A DNA stretch of 64,000 nt from Halalkalicoccus sp. CGA53 (GCF_036429475.1 NZ_CP144125.1:124001-188000); one strand, 5' to 3'. Counted from the stretch's first letter, positions 53,719-63,019 are shown. The notes: generated by a model not told the origin, from the letters alone. A program made the numbers and translations.

Positions 53719-54435
53719 TCAGGTCGAACGGACGAACGCCTCCGCGAGTTCGGCCTCGGCCCGACGGAGCCGGTAGGAGAGCGTCGACCGGGGGACGTCG
53801 AGTTCCGCCGCCAGTTCGTCCAGGGTGACCTCGCGTGGGGTCTCGTAGTAGCCTCCCTCGACGGCCGCGTGCAGGGCGACGTACTGCTCGCTATTGAGGC
53901 CGACCGCGGGGATGATCCGCTCCCCCCAGTCACCTGGGTCGCCGACGTGGCCCATCTCGAACTCGAGACCCTGCCTGAGCTTCGCCCCGAGGACGTCGTA
54001 GAGCAGGCCGACGTTCTCCTCCGATTCGACGAGCAGTCGCCAGCGTGCGACCCCCTCCTCGCGGCGCACCTCGAAGACCGTCCCCTCCCCGAGATAGCGC
54101 CGGCAGATGGTGTAGACCGACAGGGCGGCCGCCGGTTCGTGGAGGTGCGAGTAGATCACCACCTCCCTGTCGGTCCGTTCGAGGACGGTGTGGCGCTGTT
54201 CGACCGACCGACCTCCCTCGGTGACGCCCGCGTAGTAGACCTCCGGGTCGTTTCGGAGCTCCTCGGCGAGTTCGAGCGCGATCGCGGGACCGGAGAAGCG
54301 TTCGACGCGGAGGACGCTCCGTTCGCCCGTGGTTCCCGCGATCGCTCGCGAGCGGAGCTCCGGGTACTCGGTGAAGAGATCCATCAGGGGATCGGCACCC
54401 CGTTCGTACCGGATCTCGAAGGTGAACTCACGCAT
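53719..54435 (-). CDS. Bat-type (HTH-10) transcriptional regulator
   Basis: 238 residues. The C-terminal ~60 residues (VALHAAVEGGYYETPREVTLDELAAELDVPRSTLSYRLRRAEAEL) form the bacterio-opsin-activator HTH domain typical of haloarchaea, with the YY-P-R start and the SxSTLSxRLRRAE helix. The N-terminal two thirds form a GAF/BAT-like α/β domain with no visible ligand motif. It is encoded near the four-gene operon on the same strand, with 421 bp between, and could regulate it or the adjacent rhodanese gene. Confidence 0.88.
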   Translation of the reverse strand: MREFTFEIRYERGADPLMDLFTEYPELRSRAIAGTTGERSVLRVERFSGPAIALELAEELRNDPEVYYAGVTEGGRSVEQRHTVLERTDREVVIYSHLHEPAAALSVYTICRRYLGEGTVFEVRREEGVARWRLLVESEENVGLLYDVLGAKLRQGLEFEMGHVGDPGDWGERIIPAVGLNSEQYVALHAAVEGGYYETPREVTLDELAAELDVPRSTLSYRLRRAEAELAEAFVRST

Positions 54436-54686
54436 CGCTCACCTCGCTGCACGGCGGTCGACCCGCTCGTCCCGGATCGACCCCGTGGTCGGTCCGTCGT
54501 CGGTGGTTCGATCCGGGGAGGTCGCGAGCGGTGACCGGTTCGTCTCGCTCCGGGAGGGCGACGGCATGGGCTTCGCTCGCTCGTACGTCTCGCGCTCTGG
54601 TATAGGTACTGGTACGGACGTCGATCCGCGAACGCAGGACCCACCCCGGCGTGGACTTCTTCGTGGTCGGCTCACAACGGGAAGCG

Positions 54687-55538
54687 ATGACCGCCTACGC
54701 ATCGGACGTCCTCGTCTCCGCCGACTGGGTCCGCTCCCGTCTCTCCGCGTTCCGGGACGACGACCCCTCCTACAGGCTCGTCGAGGTCGACGTCGACCCG
54801 CGGGTGTACGAGGACGGCCACGTTCCCGGGGCCGTGACGTTCGACTGGAAGCGGGAGCTACAGGACTCCCTCCGGTTCGACGTGGCCTCGCGGGGGGCGT
54901 TCGAGCGGATGGTCGGGGACGCGGGCATCGCGACGGACTCGACGGTCGTCCTCTACGGCGACGTGATGAACTGGTTCGCCGCCTACGCCTACTGGCTGTT
55001 CTCGTACTACGGTCACACCGAACTCTACCTGCTCGACGGCGGTCGCGACTACTGGGTCGAGCAGGAAGGTCCGCTCACGGACGAGACCCCCTCGTTCACG
55101 AGACGGGAGTACGAGACGGATCCGCCCGACGCCTCGATCCGCATCGACCGTCCGGAGCTCGAAGGCGCTCTCGACACGGGAACACGGATCGTCGACGTCC
55201 GTTCCCCACAGGAGTTCCGGGGAGAGATCCTCGCCCCGCCTGGGTGGAACGAGGGCGTCCAGCGCGGCGGGCACGTCCCCGGCGCGGTGAACGTCCCGTG
55301 GAGTCGGACGGTGCGTCCGGACGGCCGGTTCAGGCCGGCCGAGGAACTGGAGGCGCTGTTCGAGGACGAAGGGGTGAGAGACGAGGAGACGGTCGTCTAC
55401 TGCCGGATCGGCGAGCGCTCGGCGCTGGTGTGGGTCGCCCTCCACGAACTGCTCGGCTACGACGACGTCCGTCACTACTACGGGTCGTGGGTCGAGTGGG
55501 GGAACACGGTCGGCGCACCGATCGAACGGGGCGGGTAA
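54687..55538 (+). CDS. Thiosulfate sulfurtransferase (two rhodanese domains)
   Basis: 283 residues from ATG 54687. Two rhodanese domains: residues ~10-135 (inactive, with DVDPRVYEDGHVPGAVTFDW) and ~150-283 with the active-site loop VVYCRIGERSA (Cys239). The CRxGxR loop fits a thiosulfate or mercaptopyruvate sulfurtransferase. It transfers sulfur to cyanide or a thiophilic acceptor. A longer frame upstream lacks similarity. Divergent from the Bat-type gene. Confidence 0.92.
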   Translation: MTAYASDVLVSADWVRSRLSAFRDDDPSYRLVEVDVDPRVYEDGHVPGAVTFDWKRELQDSLRFDVASRGAFERMVGDAGIATDSTVVLYGDVMNWFAAYAYWLFSYYGHTELYLLDGGRDYWVEQEGPLTDETPSFTRREYETDPPDASIRIDRPELEGALDTGTRIVDVRSPQEFRGEILAPPGWNEGVQRGGHVPGAVNVPWSRTVRPDGRFRPAEELEALFEDEGVRDEETVVYCRIGERSALVWVALHELLGYDDVRHYYGSWVEWGNTVGAPIERGG

Positions 55539-55569
55539 ACCCACGGTTACCCCGTCACGTCCGTCGGTT

Positions 55570-56508
55570 ATGCGCCCGATAGTAAGGAGCCGGCTCTTCG
55601 AACCGGGAGACCTGTCGATGGGCACCCCCGTAGAGGAGATCGAGACGGCCGGGAAGAGCGTCCGCCGGGGAGCGAGACGGGCACGCGACGTGGCGCTCGC
55701 GCACGCCCCGGAACGGGTCCACCGTGGTCGAATCCTCGCGAACCGACTCGCGATGTACGCCCGGAACCGGCGTACGGACCGCAGCGTCGACCGCTCGGAC
55801 CCGAAACGGTTCGACGCGATCCTCGACGAGTACTCCGCCGATACGGTCTTCGTCCACGTCGGACTGCGCGACGTGAAGAGCGCGTTCGACCGGAACCCCT
55901 ACGAGTTCCTCCTCTCCCGGCTCGACGACCGCTTCGAGAGCGTGCTCACCCAGGGTTTTACCCCCGCGTTCCGCTCGCCCGACGGGATCTACCACAAGCA
56001 GTTCTCGCTGCCTCGGTTCGGCGCGTTCGCGAGGCTGTTCTTCGAGGACTGTGACTATCGGACCGAGGACCCGACGAACTCGCTCCTCGTCAGGGGACCG
56101 TACCGGTTCGACGACTGCACACACCGCGATACCTGGTCGCGGGCCGGGGCGTTCGGCAAGCTCAACCGGGAGAACGTCCTCTACCTCGACATCGGGACCG
56201 ACTGGCTTCGCGCCTCGCAGATCCACTACATCGAGTCGATACTCGGGGTGCCGTACATGCGGACCGTCGAGTACGACGGGGTGGTCTATACGGATGAAAC
56301 GACCTACGAGCGAGTCACCCACCGTTCGCACGCCTACGACGACGAGGTTCGCTGGAACCGCCCGAAGCTGGAAGCCGGCCTGCGCGAGGCGGGCGTGCTC
56401 GACAGCTACGACCTCTCGGGACTGCGGATCCGGGCGTTCAGGGCGCGCGAGCTCCGCGAGTGGCTCGCCCCCCGGATCGAGCGCGACCCCTACTACGTCG
56501 TCACGTAG
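55570..56508 (+). CDS. AAC(3)-like N-acetyltransferase
   Basis: 312 residues. Segments match the aminoglycoside 3-N-acetyltransferase fold as I recall it: TVFVHVGLRDVKSAF (~92-106), VLTQGFTPAFRSPDGIYHK (~122-140) and the ending LYLDIGTDWLRASQIHYIES. In archaea these enzymes usually acetylate amino sugars or peptides rather than give drug resistance. Near the rhodanese and the four-gene surface-type operon. ATG 55570 is taken, but ATG 55618 is possible. Confidence 0.8.
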   Translation: MRPIVRSRLFEPGDLSMGTPVEEIETAGKSVRRGARRARDVALAHAPERVHRGRILANRLAMYARNRRTDRSVDRSDPKRFDAILDEYSADTVFVHVGLRDVKSAFDRNPYEFLLSRLDDRFESVLTQGFTPAFRSPDGIYHKQFSLPRFGAFARLFFEDCDYRTEDPTNSLLVRGPYRFDDCTHRDTWSRAGAFGKLNRENVLYLDIGTDWLRASQIHYIESILGVPYMRTVEYDGVVYTDETTYERVTHRSHAYDDEVRWNRPKLEAGLREAGVLDSYDLSGLRIRAFRARELREWLAPRIERDPYYVVT

Positions 56509-56581
56509 CGATCGGTAGCCCCGTCACACCTGCCGACGACCCGAACGACAGCGATAACGCGCTCCCGACCCGACTCCGATC

Positions 56582-57541
56582 GTGTCCGGCCTCCTCGACG
56601 TGCTGGTAGGGACGGTGCTCCCGCGCGTGCTCCTCATCACCGCGCTGATCGCCGCCGGCGTCGGCCTCGCGAACCTCCTCGTCGAGTACGGCGTCGTGCA
56701 ACTGATCGCTCGCGGGGCGCGCTCCCTCACCGGACCCGCGAACCTCCCGGACGAGGTGGGGGCTGCGATCCTCACGAACACACTTTCGGTGACCGCCGGC
56801 TACGGGATGCTCGCGGAGTTCCGGGACCGGGGCGTGCTCGACGACCGGGCGACGCTCGTCGCGGTGGTGATGAACACGTTCTTCGGCTTCGTCCAGCACC
56901 TCATCACCTACTACCTCCCGGTGCTGCTGCCGATCCTCGGCCTCCGGGTGGGACTGCTCTACGTCGGCACGCGGGCGCTGATCGCCCTCGCTATCACGCT
57001 CACCGGGGTGCTCGCGGGCGCGCTGTTGCTCACCGAGCGGAACGTCGATCCGGGGGCGATCGAGGCCGAAGTCCCCGACCGGGATCGAACTACGAGGGAT
57101 CGGTTCCGTCGTGCCGGCGAACGCACCCTTCGGAAGGTGCGAGGGATCGTCCCCCGACTCGTGGTGATCTACACGGCGGTCGTGCTCGCCCTCGAGTTCA
57201 CCGATCTGGAGGGCGCGACGACCGCCGCGGAACCCCTCACCGCGCTGTTCGGGCTACCCGGAGCCGCGGTCCCCGTGATCCTCGTCTTCGTCGCCGACAC
57301 GACGAGCGGCGCCATCGTCCTCGCCCCGCTGATCGGAGAGAGCTTCACCGTACGCCAGGCGGTGGTCGCGATGCTCCTCGGGGGGATCCTCTCGTTCGGC
57401 GTCTCGACGCTGAAACGGTCGATCCCGTTCCAGTACGGGATCTGGGGGGCGTCGTTCGGGACGAAGGTGATCGTCGTGAACACCGCCCTCCAGGTGCTGT
57501 TCCTCTCGCTCGCGCTCGGCGCGTTCCTCCGCCTGCCGTGA
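56582..57541 (+). CDS. Nucleoside-recognition-domain membrane protein
   Basis: 319 residues from GTG 56582 with about eight TM helices. The later half (GGILSFGVSTLKRSIPFQYGIWGASFGTKV) fits the Gate/nucleoside-recognition domain family (SpmA/FeoB-type). No transport data exist for such stand-alone proteins and the substrate is unknown. A basic cytosolic loop near residues 175-190 (RRAGERTLRKVRG) separates two halves. Confidence 0.82.
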   Translation: MSGLLDVLVGTVLPRVLLITALIAAGVGLANLLVEYGVVQLIARGARSLTGPANLPDEVGAAILTNTLSVTAGYGMLAEFRDRGVLDDRATLVAVVMNTFFGFVQHLITYYLPVLLPILGLRVGLLYVGTRALIALAITLTGVLAGALLLTERNVDPGAIEAEVPDRDRTTRDRFRRAGERTLRKVRGIVPRLVVIYTAVVLALEFTDLEGATTAAEPLTALFGLPGAAVPVILVFVADTTSGAIVLAPLIGESFTVRQAVVAMLLGGILSFGVSTLKRSIPFQYGIWGASFGTKVIVVNTALQVLFLSLALGAFLRLP

Positions 57542-57608
57542 GGGCGACGACTCTCGGCGCACTCGAATCGGGGACACGGGTACGTCGGTCGCCATCGCAG
57601 GCAGCCAG

Positions 57609-58018
57609 ATGGTCGAGAGGCTACTCGTTCCGACCGACGGTTCCGAACCATCGACCGAGGCGTCCGTCTACGCGCTGGATACCCACCCGGGTGCCCGGAT
57701 CACGGCCCTTCACGGGATCCCGGTACCCGAGGGCTACTGAGCGGCCTTCGGCGATCCGGAACGAGATCCCCAGCTCCGACCGCGCCCGCGAGAACGCGGT
57801 GGAGGTCCTGAAGGTCGGTCGAGGGACACGGTCGCGAGATCGACACGGAGACGCTCGCCGGGCGGTCGGAACGGGCGATCGTGAACCACGTGGAGGAGGG
57901 CGACTTCGGCGCGATCGTGATCGCGAGTCACGGCCGCGACGGTATCTCGCGGCTCGTACTCGGGAGTGTGACCGGGACGGCCGTCGGGCGCTCGCCGGTG
58001 CCGGTCGTCGTCCGCTAG
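57609..58018 (+). pseudogene. Broken universal stress protein gene
   Basis: The start MVERLLVPTDGSEPSTEASVY is a UspA N-terminus. After PVPEGY comes TGA, where an intact protein would likely have TGG, and the continuing similarity (AAFGDPERDPQ) shifts frame at least once before the C-terminal GDFGAIVIASHGRDGISRLVLGSV ending at 58018. It thus carries one nonsense and at least one frameshift change. The C-terminal nucleotide-binding motif remains well preserved, suggesting recent inactivation. Confidence 0.82.
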
Positions 58019-58278
58019 ACGAGCAGGCTGCGCCAGAGCCGGACCAAGCCGGTACAGCCGTGGGTCCAGGTCGCGGTCCACGCGTCGGCTGCGGCCGCGA
58101 TCGGCGGTCGGTCGAACCGTCTCTGCCGGGCGATCTCTGTGCCACAGTCGGGGCAGCCGTAGCTCGTGGCGTCGGACCGTTCGTAGACGATCCAGTCGCC
58201 GTCGGCGGGGCTCTCGTGGGCACACTCCGAACAGTGGAGGGTCGTCTTTCGGGGCGGGCGCGAGGGTGGAGGGTTCAT
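58015..58278 (-). CDS. Small zinc-ribbon protein
   Basis: 87 residues from ATG 58276-58278 (MNPPPSRPPRKTTLHCSECAH). The cysteine pairs HCSEC near residue 17 and GCPDC near residue 47 form a rubredoxin- or zinc-ribbon-like site. Its stop overlaps the end of the broken UspA gene. I recall similar small haloarchaeal zinc-ribbon proteins but give no name. Confidence 0.72.
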   Translation of the reverse strand: MNPPPSRPPRKTTLHCSECAHESPADGDWIVYERSDATSYGCPDCGTEIARQRRFDRPPIAAAADAWTATWTHGCTGLVRLWRSLLV

Positions 58279-58405
58279 CGAGGATCGTAGGTAGTGAGCG
58301 CGCATAACGCCTACGTCTAGGGACACTAGAAACCTCTAGTGCCTCCCGAGACGGACCACCCGACCACGGGGAACGGTCTTCATCCGGGGGTGCGTACTGC
58401 GGACG

Positions 58406-59263
58406 ATGCGCGTAACACAGCTTGGCTCCGGCGGCAACTTCCCGATCCCGATGCCGACCTGTGGCTGTCGGGTGTGCACGGAGGCGCGCGAGGAGGGCGG
58501 GCGATACGTCAGACGTGGCAACGCGACGTTCGTCCACGACGACCACGCGCTGATCGACACGCCCGAACAGGTCGGTCCGATGCTGAACGACGCGGGGATC
58601 GATCGGGTGGAGTACGTCTTCCTCACGCACTTCCACGGCGACCACGTCAACGGGTTGAGCGTCGTGCAGGCGCTCGGCCGACCGGAGTTCCCGCTCGACG
58701 GCTGGGCGAACGCCGACCCCCCGACGCTCGTGATGAGCGAGGCGACCCGGCGGGCGATCGAACGCTCCCAGCCCTACCGCCTGAAGTACGACGGCGTCTT
58801 CGTCGAAACCCGGGTCCTCGACGACGGCGAATCGATGGACCTCGGCGAGACGACCGTGACGAACCTCGAGGTCCCGATGGCGCCCGACGGCGACCAGCGG
58901 ATGTCGAACTTCCTCTTCGAGGGCGACGCGAAACTGCTCGTCTCGCCCGACGAGACGAAGTACCTCAACCTCTACCGGGTTCCCTCGGATCTCGACTGCT
59001 GGATCAAGGAGTGTGGGCTGTTCAGGGAGGATCCCGACGGCGATCCGCTGTTCGCCGACTCGCTCTGGGCCGAGGAGCGAGAGACGGAGATCACGTTCGA
59101 ACGGACGGTCGAGCAGGTCGAGGAGGTGCGACCGGAGCGGACGATCCTCACGGAGCTAGAGGAGATCTACGGGCGAAGCTACGACGACTACCTGGCGCTC
59201 GAAGAGCGGTACGACCGGCTCGGGATCACGTTCGGCTACGACGGCCTGACGGTCGACCTCTGA
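58406..59263 (+). CDS. MBL-fold metallo-hydrolase (PhnP-like)
   Basis: 285 residues. The metal motif LTHFHGDHVNGL (~74-85) is the HxHxDH signature. The N-terminal CGCRVCTEAR (~19-28) resembles the extra cysteine-rich loop of PhnP-type and related phosphodiesterases. Other conserved points are MSNFLFEGDAKLLVSPDETK (~172-191). It probably hydrolyses a cyclic phosphate or lactone ester. The substrate is not shown by context. Confidence 0.86.
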   Translation: MRVTQLGSGGNFPIPMPTCGCRVCTEAREEGGRYVRRGNATFVHDDHALIDTPEQVGPMLNDAGIDRVEYVFLTHFHGDHVNGLSVVQALGRPEFPLDGWANADPPTLVMSEATRRAIERSQPYRLKYDGVFVETRVLDDGESMDLGETTVTNLEVPMAPDGDQRMSNFLFEGDAKLLVSPDETKYLNLYRVPSDLDCWIKECGLFREDPDGDPLFADSLWAEERETEITFERTVEQVEEVRPERTILTELEEIYGRSYDDYLALEERYDRLGITFGYDGLTVDL

Positions 59264-59360
59264 GACGAACTGCTGTACCTGTGACCGTTCGGATCGAGCG
59301 GCGGTACCGGTCCGACCGGTACAGACGTACGGGGGTCCGTACGAGCCCCTCTGTACAGGC

Positions 59361-60476
59361 TCACCACTCCTCTGCGAGCGCCGTACAGAGCGCGTCGACG
59401 TCCTCCGCGGCGTTGAAGACGTGCAACGAGACGCGGATCCCCTCCACGCCCGGGACGGTGCGAACGACGATCTCCTGCTCGTCGAGGCGCTCGACGGCTC
59501 CCTCGGGGTCGTCGACCCCGACCGTGACCAGCCCGGATTCGAACGTCTCGGGGCTCAGCATTCGTCTCTTCGGAACCTGCTCTTTCAGTCCGGTCGTCAG
59601 CCCCTCGATCCGTGCCTCCACTCCACCCATCCCGATCTCCTCCAGGACCGCCGTCGCCTCCGCGAGTGCCGCGTGCGCACCGACGTTCGTCGTGCCGACC
59701 TCAAACCGTCGGGCGTCCGGCGCGAGGTCGTACGCGCCGTACGGTTCGCGGACGCTCTTGAACCCGACCGAGGCGGGGACGAGTTCCTCGATCGCCCCCT
59801 CACGGACGTACAGAAAACCGCTCCCGAACGGGGAGAGCAGCCACTTGTGGCCCGCGCCTGCGACCGCGTCCGCACCCCAGTCCGGGAGGTCGAGTGCGCG
59901 CTGGCCGGGCACCTGCACGCCGTCGACGAGCGTGAACGCGCCGGCGTCTCGTGCGATCTCGACGAGGTCCCGGACGGGAAGGAGCGTGCCGTGCGTCCAG
60001 GTAAGCGCGCTGAAGCAGACGAGTCGCGCGCCGGAGACCGCTTCCGCGTACGCCCCCCGGTCGACCCGTCCCTCGTTCGTCTCCACGACGCGTACCTCGA
60101 CGCCGGCGTGGGCCTCCAGCCGCTCCCACGGGAGGATCCCTGCCGGGTGTTCGAGGTCGGTACGGACGACGACGTCGCCCGGCTCGAACCCGACCGCCGT
60201 CGCGACCCGGTTTATCCCGTCTGTGGTCGACTCGGTGAGCGCGAGTTCGCCCTCGCTCACCCCGAGGAAGGCCGCGATCCGCTCGCGTGCGGCGTCGAGC
60301 GTCTCGCCCGCCGCGGCGTACGGCCCCGGCTCGTGGTGCTCGTCGTACTCGTGGGCGCGCTGGGTCTCGACCGCAGTTTCGAGCACCCGCCGCGGCGAGG
60401 GGCCACTGGCGCCGGTGTTCAGGTAGGTACAGCGATCGAGCGCGGGGATGTCGGCACGGAGCTCCTCCGGAGTCAT
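59361..60476 (-). CDS. Class V aminotransferase (cysteine-desulfurase-like)
   Basis: 371 residues from ATG 60476 (MTPEELRADIPALDRCTYLNTG). The PLP lysine is in VAGAGHKWLLSPFGSGFLYV (~209-228), and the pyridoxal Asp is in TLVDGVQVPGQ. The Cys desulfurase loop (SGSAC or GxxC near the C-terminus) is absent, so it could be an isopenicillin-epimerase/kynureninase-like or other class V enzyme rather than a true desulfurase. No Fe-S scaffold gene lies next to it. Confidence 0.86.
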   Translation of the reverse strand: MTPEELRADIPALDRCTYLNTGASGPSPRRVLETAVETQRAHEYDEHHEPGPYAAAGETLDAARERIAAFLGVSEGELALTESTTDGINRVATAVGFEPGDVVVRTDLEHPAGILPWERLEAHAGVEVRVVETNEGRVDRGAYAEAVSGARLVCFSALTWTHGTLLPVRDLVEIARDAGAFTLVDGVQVPGQRALDLPDWGADAVAGAGHKWLLSPFGSGFLYVREGAIEELVPASVGFKSVREPYGAYDLAPDARRFEVGTTNVGAHAALAEATAVLEEIGMGGVEARIEGLTTGLKEQVPKRRMLSPETFESGLVTVGVDDPEGAVERLDEQEIVVRTVPGVEGIRVSLHVFNAAEDVDALCTALAEEW

Positions 60477-60592
60477 GACGGGCGTTCGGAGGGGAGGGTG
60501 ATGAGCGTCGGGGTTTCCAGGATACCGGTTCCTACGCGGTGAGAATCGACACCGTGGGTATAGGTCACAGTGACGTACTCCCCGGTAGAGCC

Positions 60593-60820
60593 ATGATCGC
60601 TCCACGCACCGACCGACCCGAGCGGAACAGGATCACGACCGACGAGGAGGCCCGACGGGTCGCCACCGACGCGCTCCGCGAACGCGGCGAGGAACCAGTC
60701 GTGACGACCACGCCACACCGGACGCGGGCGACCTGGGTCGTCCCCGCCGTGAGCGACGGCGGCGCCTGGCGCGTCCACGTCGACCCGCGGACGCACGAGA
60801 CGCGCGTCGTCGAGTGCTGA
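60593..60820 (+). CDS. Small hypothetical protein
   Basis: 75 residues from ATG 60593 (MIAPRTDRPERNRITTDEEA). Predicted helix at residues 17-32 (DEEARRVATDALRERG) followed by β-strands (ATWVVPAVSDGGAWRVHVDP). Charged, soluble, strong coding bias. It diverges from the class V aminotransferase. No family is recognised. Confidence 0.68.
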   Translation: MIAPRTDRPERNRITTDEEARRVATDALRERGEEPVVTTTPHRTRATWVVPAVSDGGAWRVHVDPRTHETRVVEC

Positions 60821-60967
60821 TACTGTCGGCTGTACGTCGTTCACGAGTATCGAGCTCCCGTGGTGCCGAGGATCTTCACACAGTTACAGCCGACGGTACG
60901 AGACACCTCCTGCACCCATCGCTCCCGGATCCGAAAGCCCCCTGTAGCTCCGGCCCCGACCCGCGAC

Positions 60968-61222
60968 ATGGCCGACCCGGTACCGATCACCGTCTACACC
61001 CGGGAGAACTGTCACCTCTGTGGGGAGGCGACCGAGACGATCGAGGCCGTCGCTGCGGACGCAGGGGTCGACGTCGCGCTCGACCTCGTCGACGTCGACG
61101 AGGAGCCGTCGCTACGCGAGGAGTACGGCGACCGGGTGCCGTACGTGCTCGTCGACGGCCGTCCCGCGTTCAAGTACCGGGTCGATCGGCCCCGCCTACG
61201 TCGGCTGCTCACCGAGGCGTGA
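60968..61222 (+). CDS. Glutaredoxin-like protein
   Basis: 84 residues. The active-site CHLC near residue 15-18 (TVYTRENCHLCGEA) is a CxxC motif. The cis-Pro is in VPYVLVDGRPAF (~58). It belongs to the small glutaredoxin-family proteins that act as thiol-disulfide reductants. No GSH is expected in haloarchaea, where gamma-glutamylcysteine is used. Its end overlaps the membrane-protein gene by 14 nt. Confidence 0.9.
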   Translation: MADPVPITVYTRENCHLCGEATETIEAVAADAGVDVALDLVDVDEEPSLREEYGDRVPYVLVDGRPAFKYRVDRPRLRRLLTEA

Positions 61223-61553
61223 CCGTGAGCGCGCCACCGGTGGCGGTCTTCGCCGCGAGCGAGTAGCCGAGCGCGAGGAAGCCGATCGCCGTCAGGGTGC
61301 TCTGTATCGCGATCCCCTGGAGGAGCGGCGCGGCGGCGACCTGGTGGAGGAGGCCACCGACCAGCGCGCCGGAGGCGACCAATCCGAGCCCGAACGCGAG
61401 CGCGCGCAGTTCGGTCAGCCCGGTCCGTCGGTACGCCCGGAGCGCGAACAGCGTGATCGCGCCGCCGACGACGAGCGTCACCGTGTTCGCCGCGACGATC
61501 ACGGCGCTCACGTCGGTCATCGCCACGCCCGGTCCGGCGAGTTCGTATCCCAT
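61209..61553 (-). CDS. Small three-TM membrane protein (DUF7521-like)
   Basis: 114 residues from the ATG of MGYELAGPGVAMTDV; the next M (MTDV) would shorten it by 11. Three TM segments. The alignment with the 63020-63310 protein (YRRTG turn after TM1, SLxxLAxGFxxxxxGAxxGG) shows they are paralogs of the DUF7521-like family, as I recall it. Function unknown. It is convergent with the glutaredoxin gene and not coupled to a regulator. Confidence 0.78.
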   Translation of the reverse strand: MGYELAGPGVAMTDVSAVIVAANTVTLVVGGAITLFALRAYRRTGLTELRALAFGLGLVASGALVGGLLHQVAAAPLLQGIAIQSTLTAIGFLALGYSLAAKTATGGALTVTPR

Positions 61554-61581
61554 CATAGACGGAGTACCACCCCGAGGAGCG

Positions 61582-62094
61582 TCAATCGAGTGCCCGATTC
61601 CCGCTCCCTGAGAACGCCGCCCAGTGCGCCCGGGAGGCGGCACGGAGGAGCGCTCGCGCGGAGCGGTCGTACGCGAGGTGCGAGCGACACGAACAGTCCG
61701 ACGCCCCGAAGCCCGCGATCCCGGCGTCGGGAAGCGCGCGGGCCACCGTGCACTCGACGTCGGCGTCCGGGGAGCGGACCACCCCCTCTATCCGACTTCC
61801 CTCGTGACAGAGCAGGGCGTCCACGTGCCAGTGGCGCACGACGCGCTCGCCGCGGGCCAGTTCGCGGTGGCGCTCGACACGGGAGAAGCCGCCGGGACCG
61901 AACGCGCTCCCGGTGTAGGCGTACCAGCCCGGCTCCAGCAGGTGAGCCCCGAGCGCGCCCACCTCGATCTCCGCTCGCTCCCCCAGCGCGATCAGCAGGG
62001 TGTAGGTACCGCCGGTCACGGGGGCCGGTTCGTCCCGTCGGTCGGTGAAGCTCCCGGTTCTCGCCCCCGTGTGGGTCGACCCGCCACCTCCCAC
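61582..62094 (-). CDS. DUF123/GIY-YIG-like nuclease-family protein
   Basis: 170 residues. The core GGTYTLLIALGERAEIEVGAL and WYAYTGSAFGPGGFSRVERH, with HWHVDALLCHE, fit the DUF123 family (GIY-YIG-related), as does the ending DCSCRSHLAYDRS. The N-terminal 25 residues (MGGGGSTHTGARTGS) may be an artefact of an early start. Family members occur near repair and tRNA-related genes, but biochemistry is not settled. Confidence 0.82.
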   Translation of the reverse strand: MGGGGSTHTGARTGSFTDRRDEPAPVTGGTYTLLIALGERAEIEVGALGAHLLEPGWYAYTGSAFGPGGFSRVERHRELARGERVVRHWHVDALLCHEGSRIEGVVRSPDADVECTVARALPDAGIAGFGASDCSCRSHLAYDRSARALLRAASRAHWAAFSGSGNRALD

Positions 62095-62191
62095 CGTGGG
62101 GTCGGCTCGTCGCCCCGGGACCTCGCGGTCGGTTCCCGGTCGGTGGGAACCGGGGCGACGCTCATCCCCTGCCGGTGCCTCCGTTGACCCG

Positions 62192-62630
62192 ATGTACGAC
62201 GACGTCCTCGTTCCGATCGACGGAAGCGCCGCCGCCGAGGCCGCGCTGGTCGCGGCGACCGACCTCGCAGACGGCCGTATCCACGCGCTCTCGGTCGTCG
62301 ACGACCGTGCGTTTCTCCTCCTCGACGACGACCTGGTCGAGGAGGTCAGAGCCGAACTCGGGGCCGGGAGCGACCGGGCGCTCGCCGCGGCGACCGACCT
62401 CGACCCGACGGTCGAACCCGTCCGCCGGGAGGGCGATCCCGTCGAGGAGATCCTCGCGTACGCCGACGATGAGGCCGTCGACGCGATCGTCCTCGGCGTC
62501 GGCGACCCCGGCTATCGAGGAGCGCCTGCTCGGGCGCGTCTCCGAACGGGTGGTCGCTTCGGCGCCGGTGCCGGTGCTCACGGTCCCGGCGGACGAGGAG
62601 TCAGGTGGTTTGAAGGGCGCTCGACGATGA
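62192..62630 (+). pseudogene. Universal stress protein gene with a frameshift
   Basis: Frame 1 from ATG 62192 encodes MYDDVLVPIDGSAAAEAALV… as far as DEAVDAIVLGVGD, and the remaining UspA C-terminus (PAIEERLLGRVSERVVASAPVPVLTV) continues one frame over. The shift falls in the run of C at 62507-62512 (GACCCCGGC). One extra C would explain it. It may be a recent mutation or a sequencing error. The C-terminal GSHGR-type motif of the family is altered here. Confidence 0.78.
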
Positions 62631-62640
62631 TCCCCGGACG

Positions 62641-63018
62641 ATGGTGCGGGATCCGCGCGGTAGGGACGACGAGCCGGACCTCCAGGTGGTCCTCGAGACG
62701 CTCGAGGACCGCGCCTGTCGGACGATGATCTCCTCGATGGACGAGCCGGTCACCGCGAACGAGCTCTCCGAACGGTGTGAGATCCCCCTCTCGACGACGT
62801 ACCGAAAGCTCGACGTGATGACCGACTCGACGCTGATAGAGGAGATGACGGAGATCCGCTCGGACGGCAGACACACCACGCGATACCGGATCGGCTTCGA
62901 GGAGGTGCTGCTCGCGCTCGACGACGACCGCGAGTTCGGGCTCTCGATCGCACGACCTAGCCGAACCGCCGACGAACGCCTCGCCTACCTCTGGTCAGAG
63001 GTCAAGAGGGAGGTCTGA
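62641..63018 (+). CDS. Winged helix-turn-helix (ArsR-like) regulator
   Basis: 125 residues. The HTH is ANELSERCEIPLSTTYRKLDVM (~39-60), followed by a wing (SDGRHTTRYRIGFEE). It matches the small haloarchaeal HTH proteins (DUF7344/ArsR-like). It has no metal-site cysteines apart from C26 and C46. The 1-nt gap to the following three-TM protein gene indicates a regulator-membrane protein pair, parallel to 21494-22344. Confidence 0.85.
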   Translation: MVRDPRGRDDEPDLQVVLETLEDRACRTMISSMDEPVTANELSERCEIPLSTTYRKLDVMTDSTLIEEMTEIRSDGRHTTRYRIGFEEVLLALDDDREFGLSIARPSRTADERLAYLWSEVKREV

Positions 63019-63019
63019 G

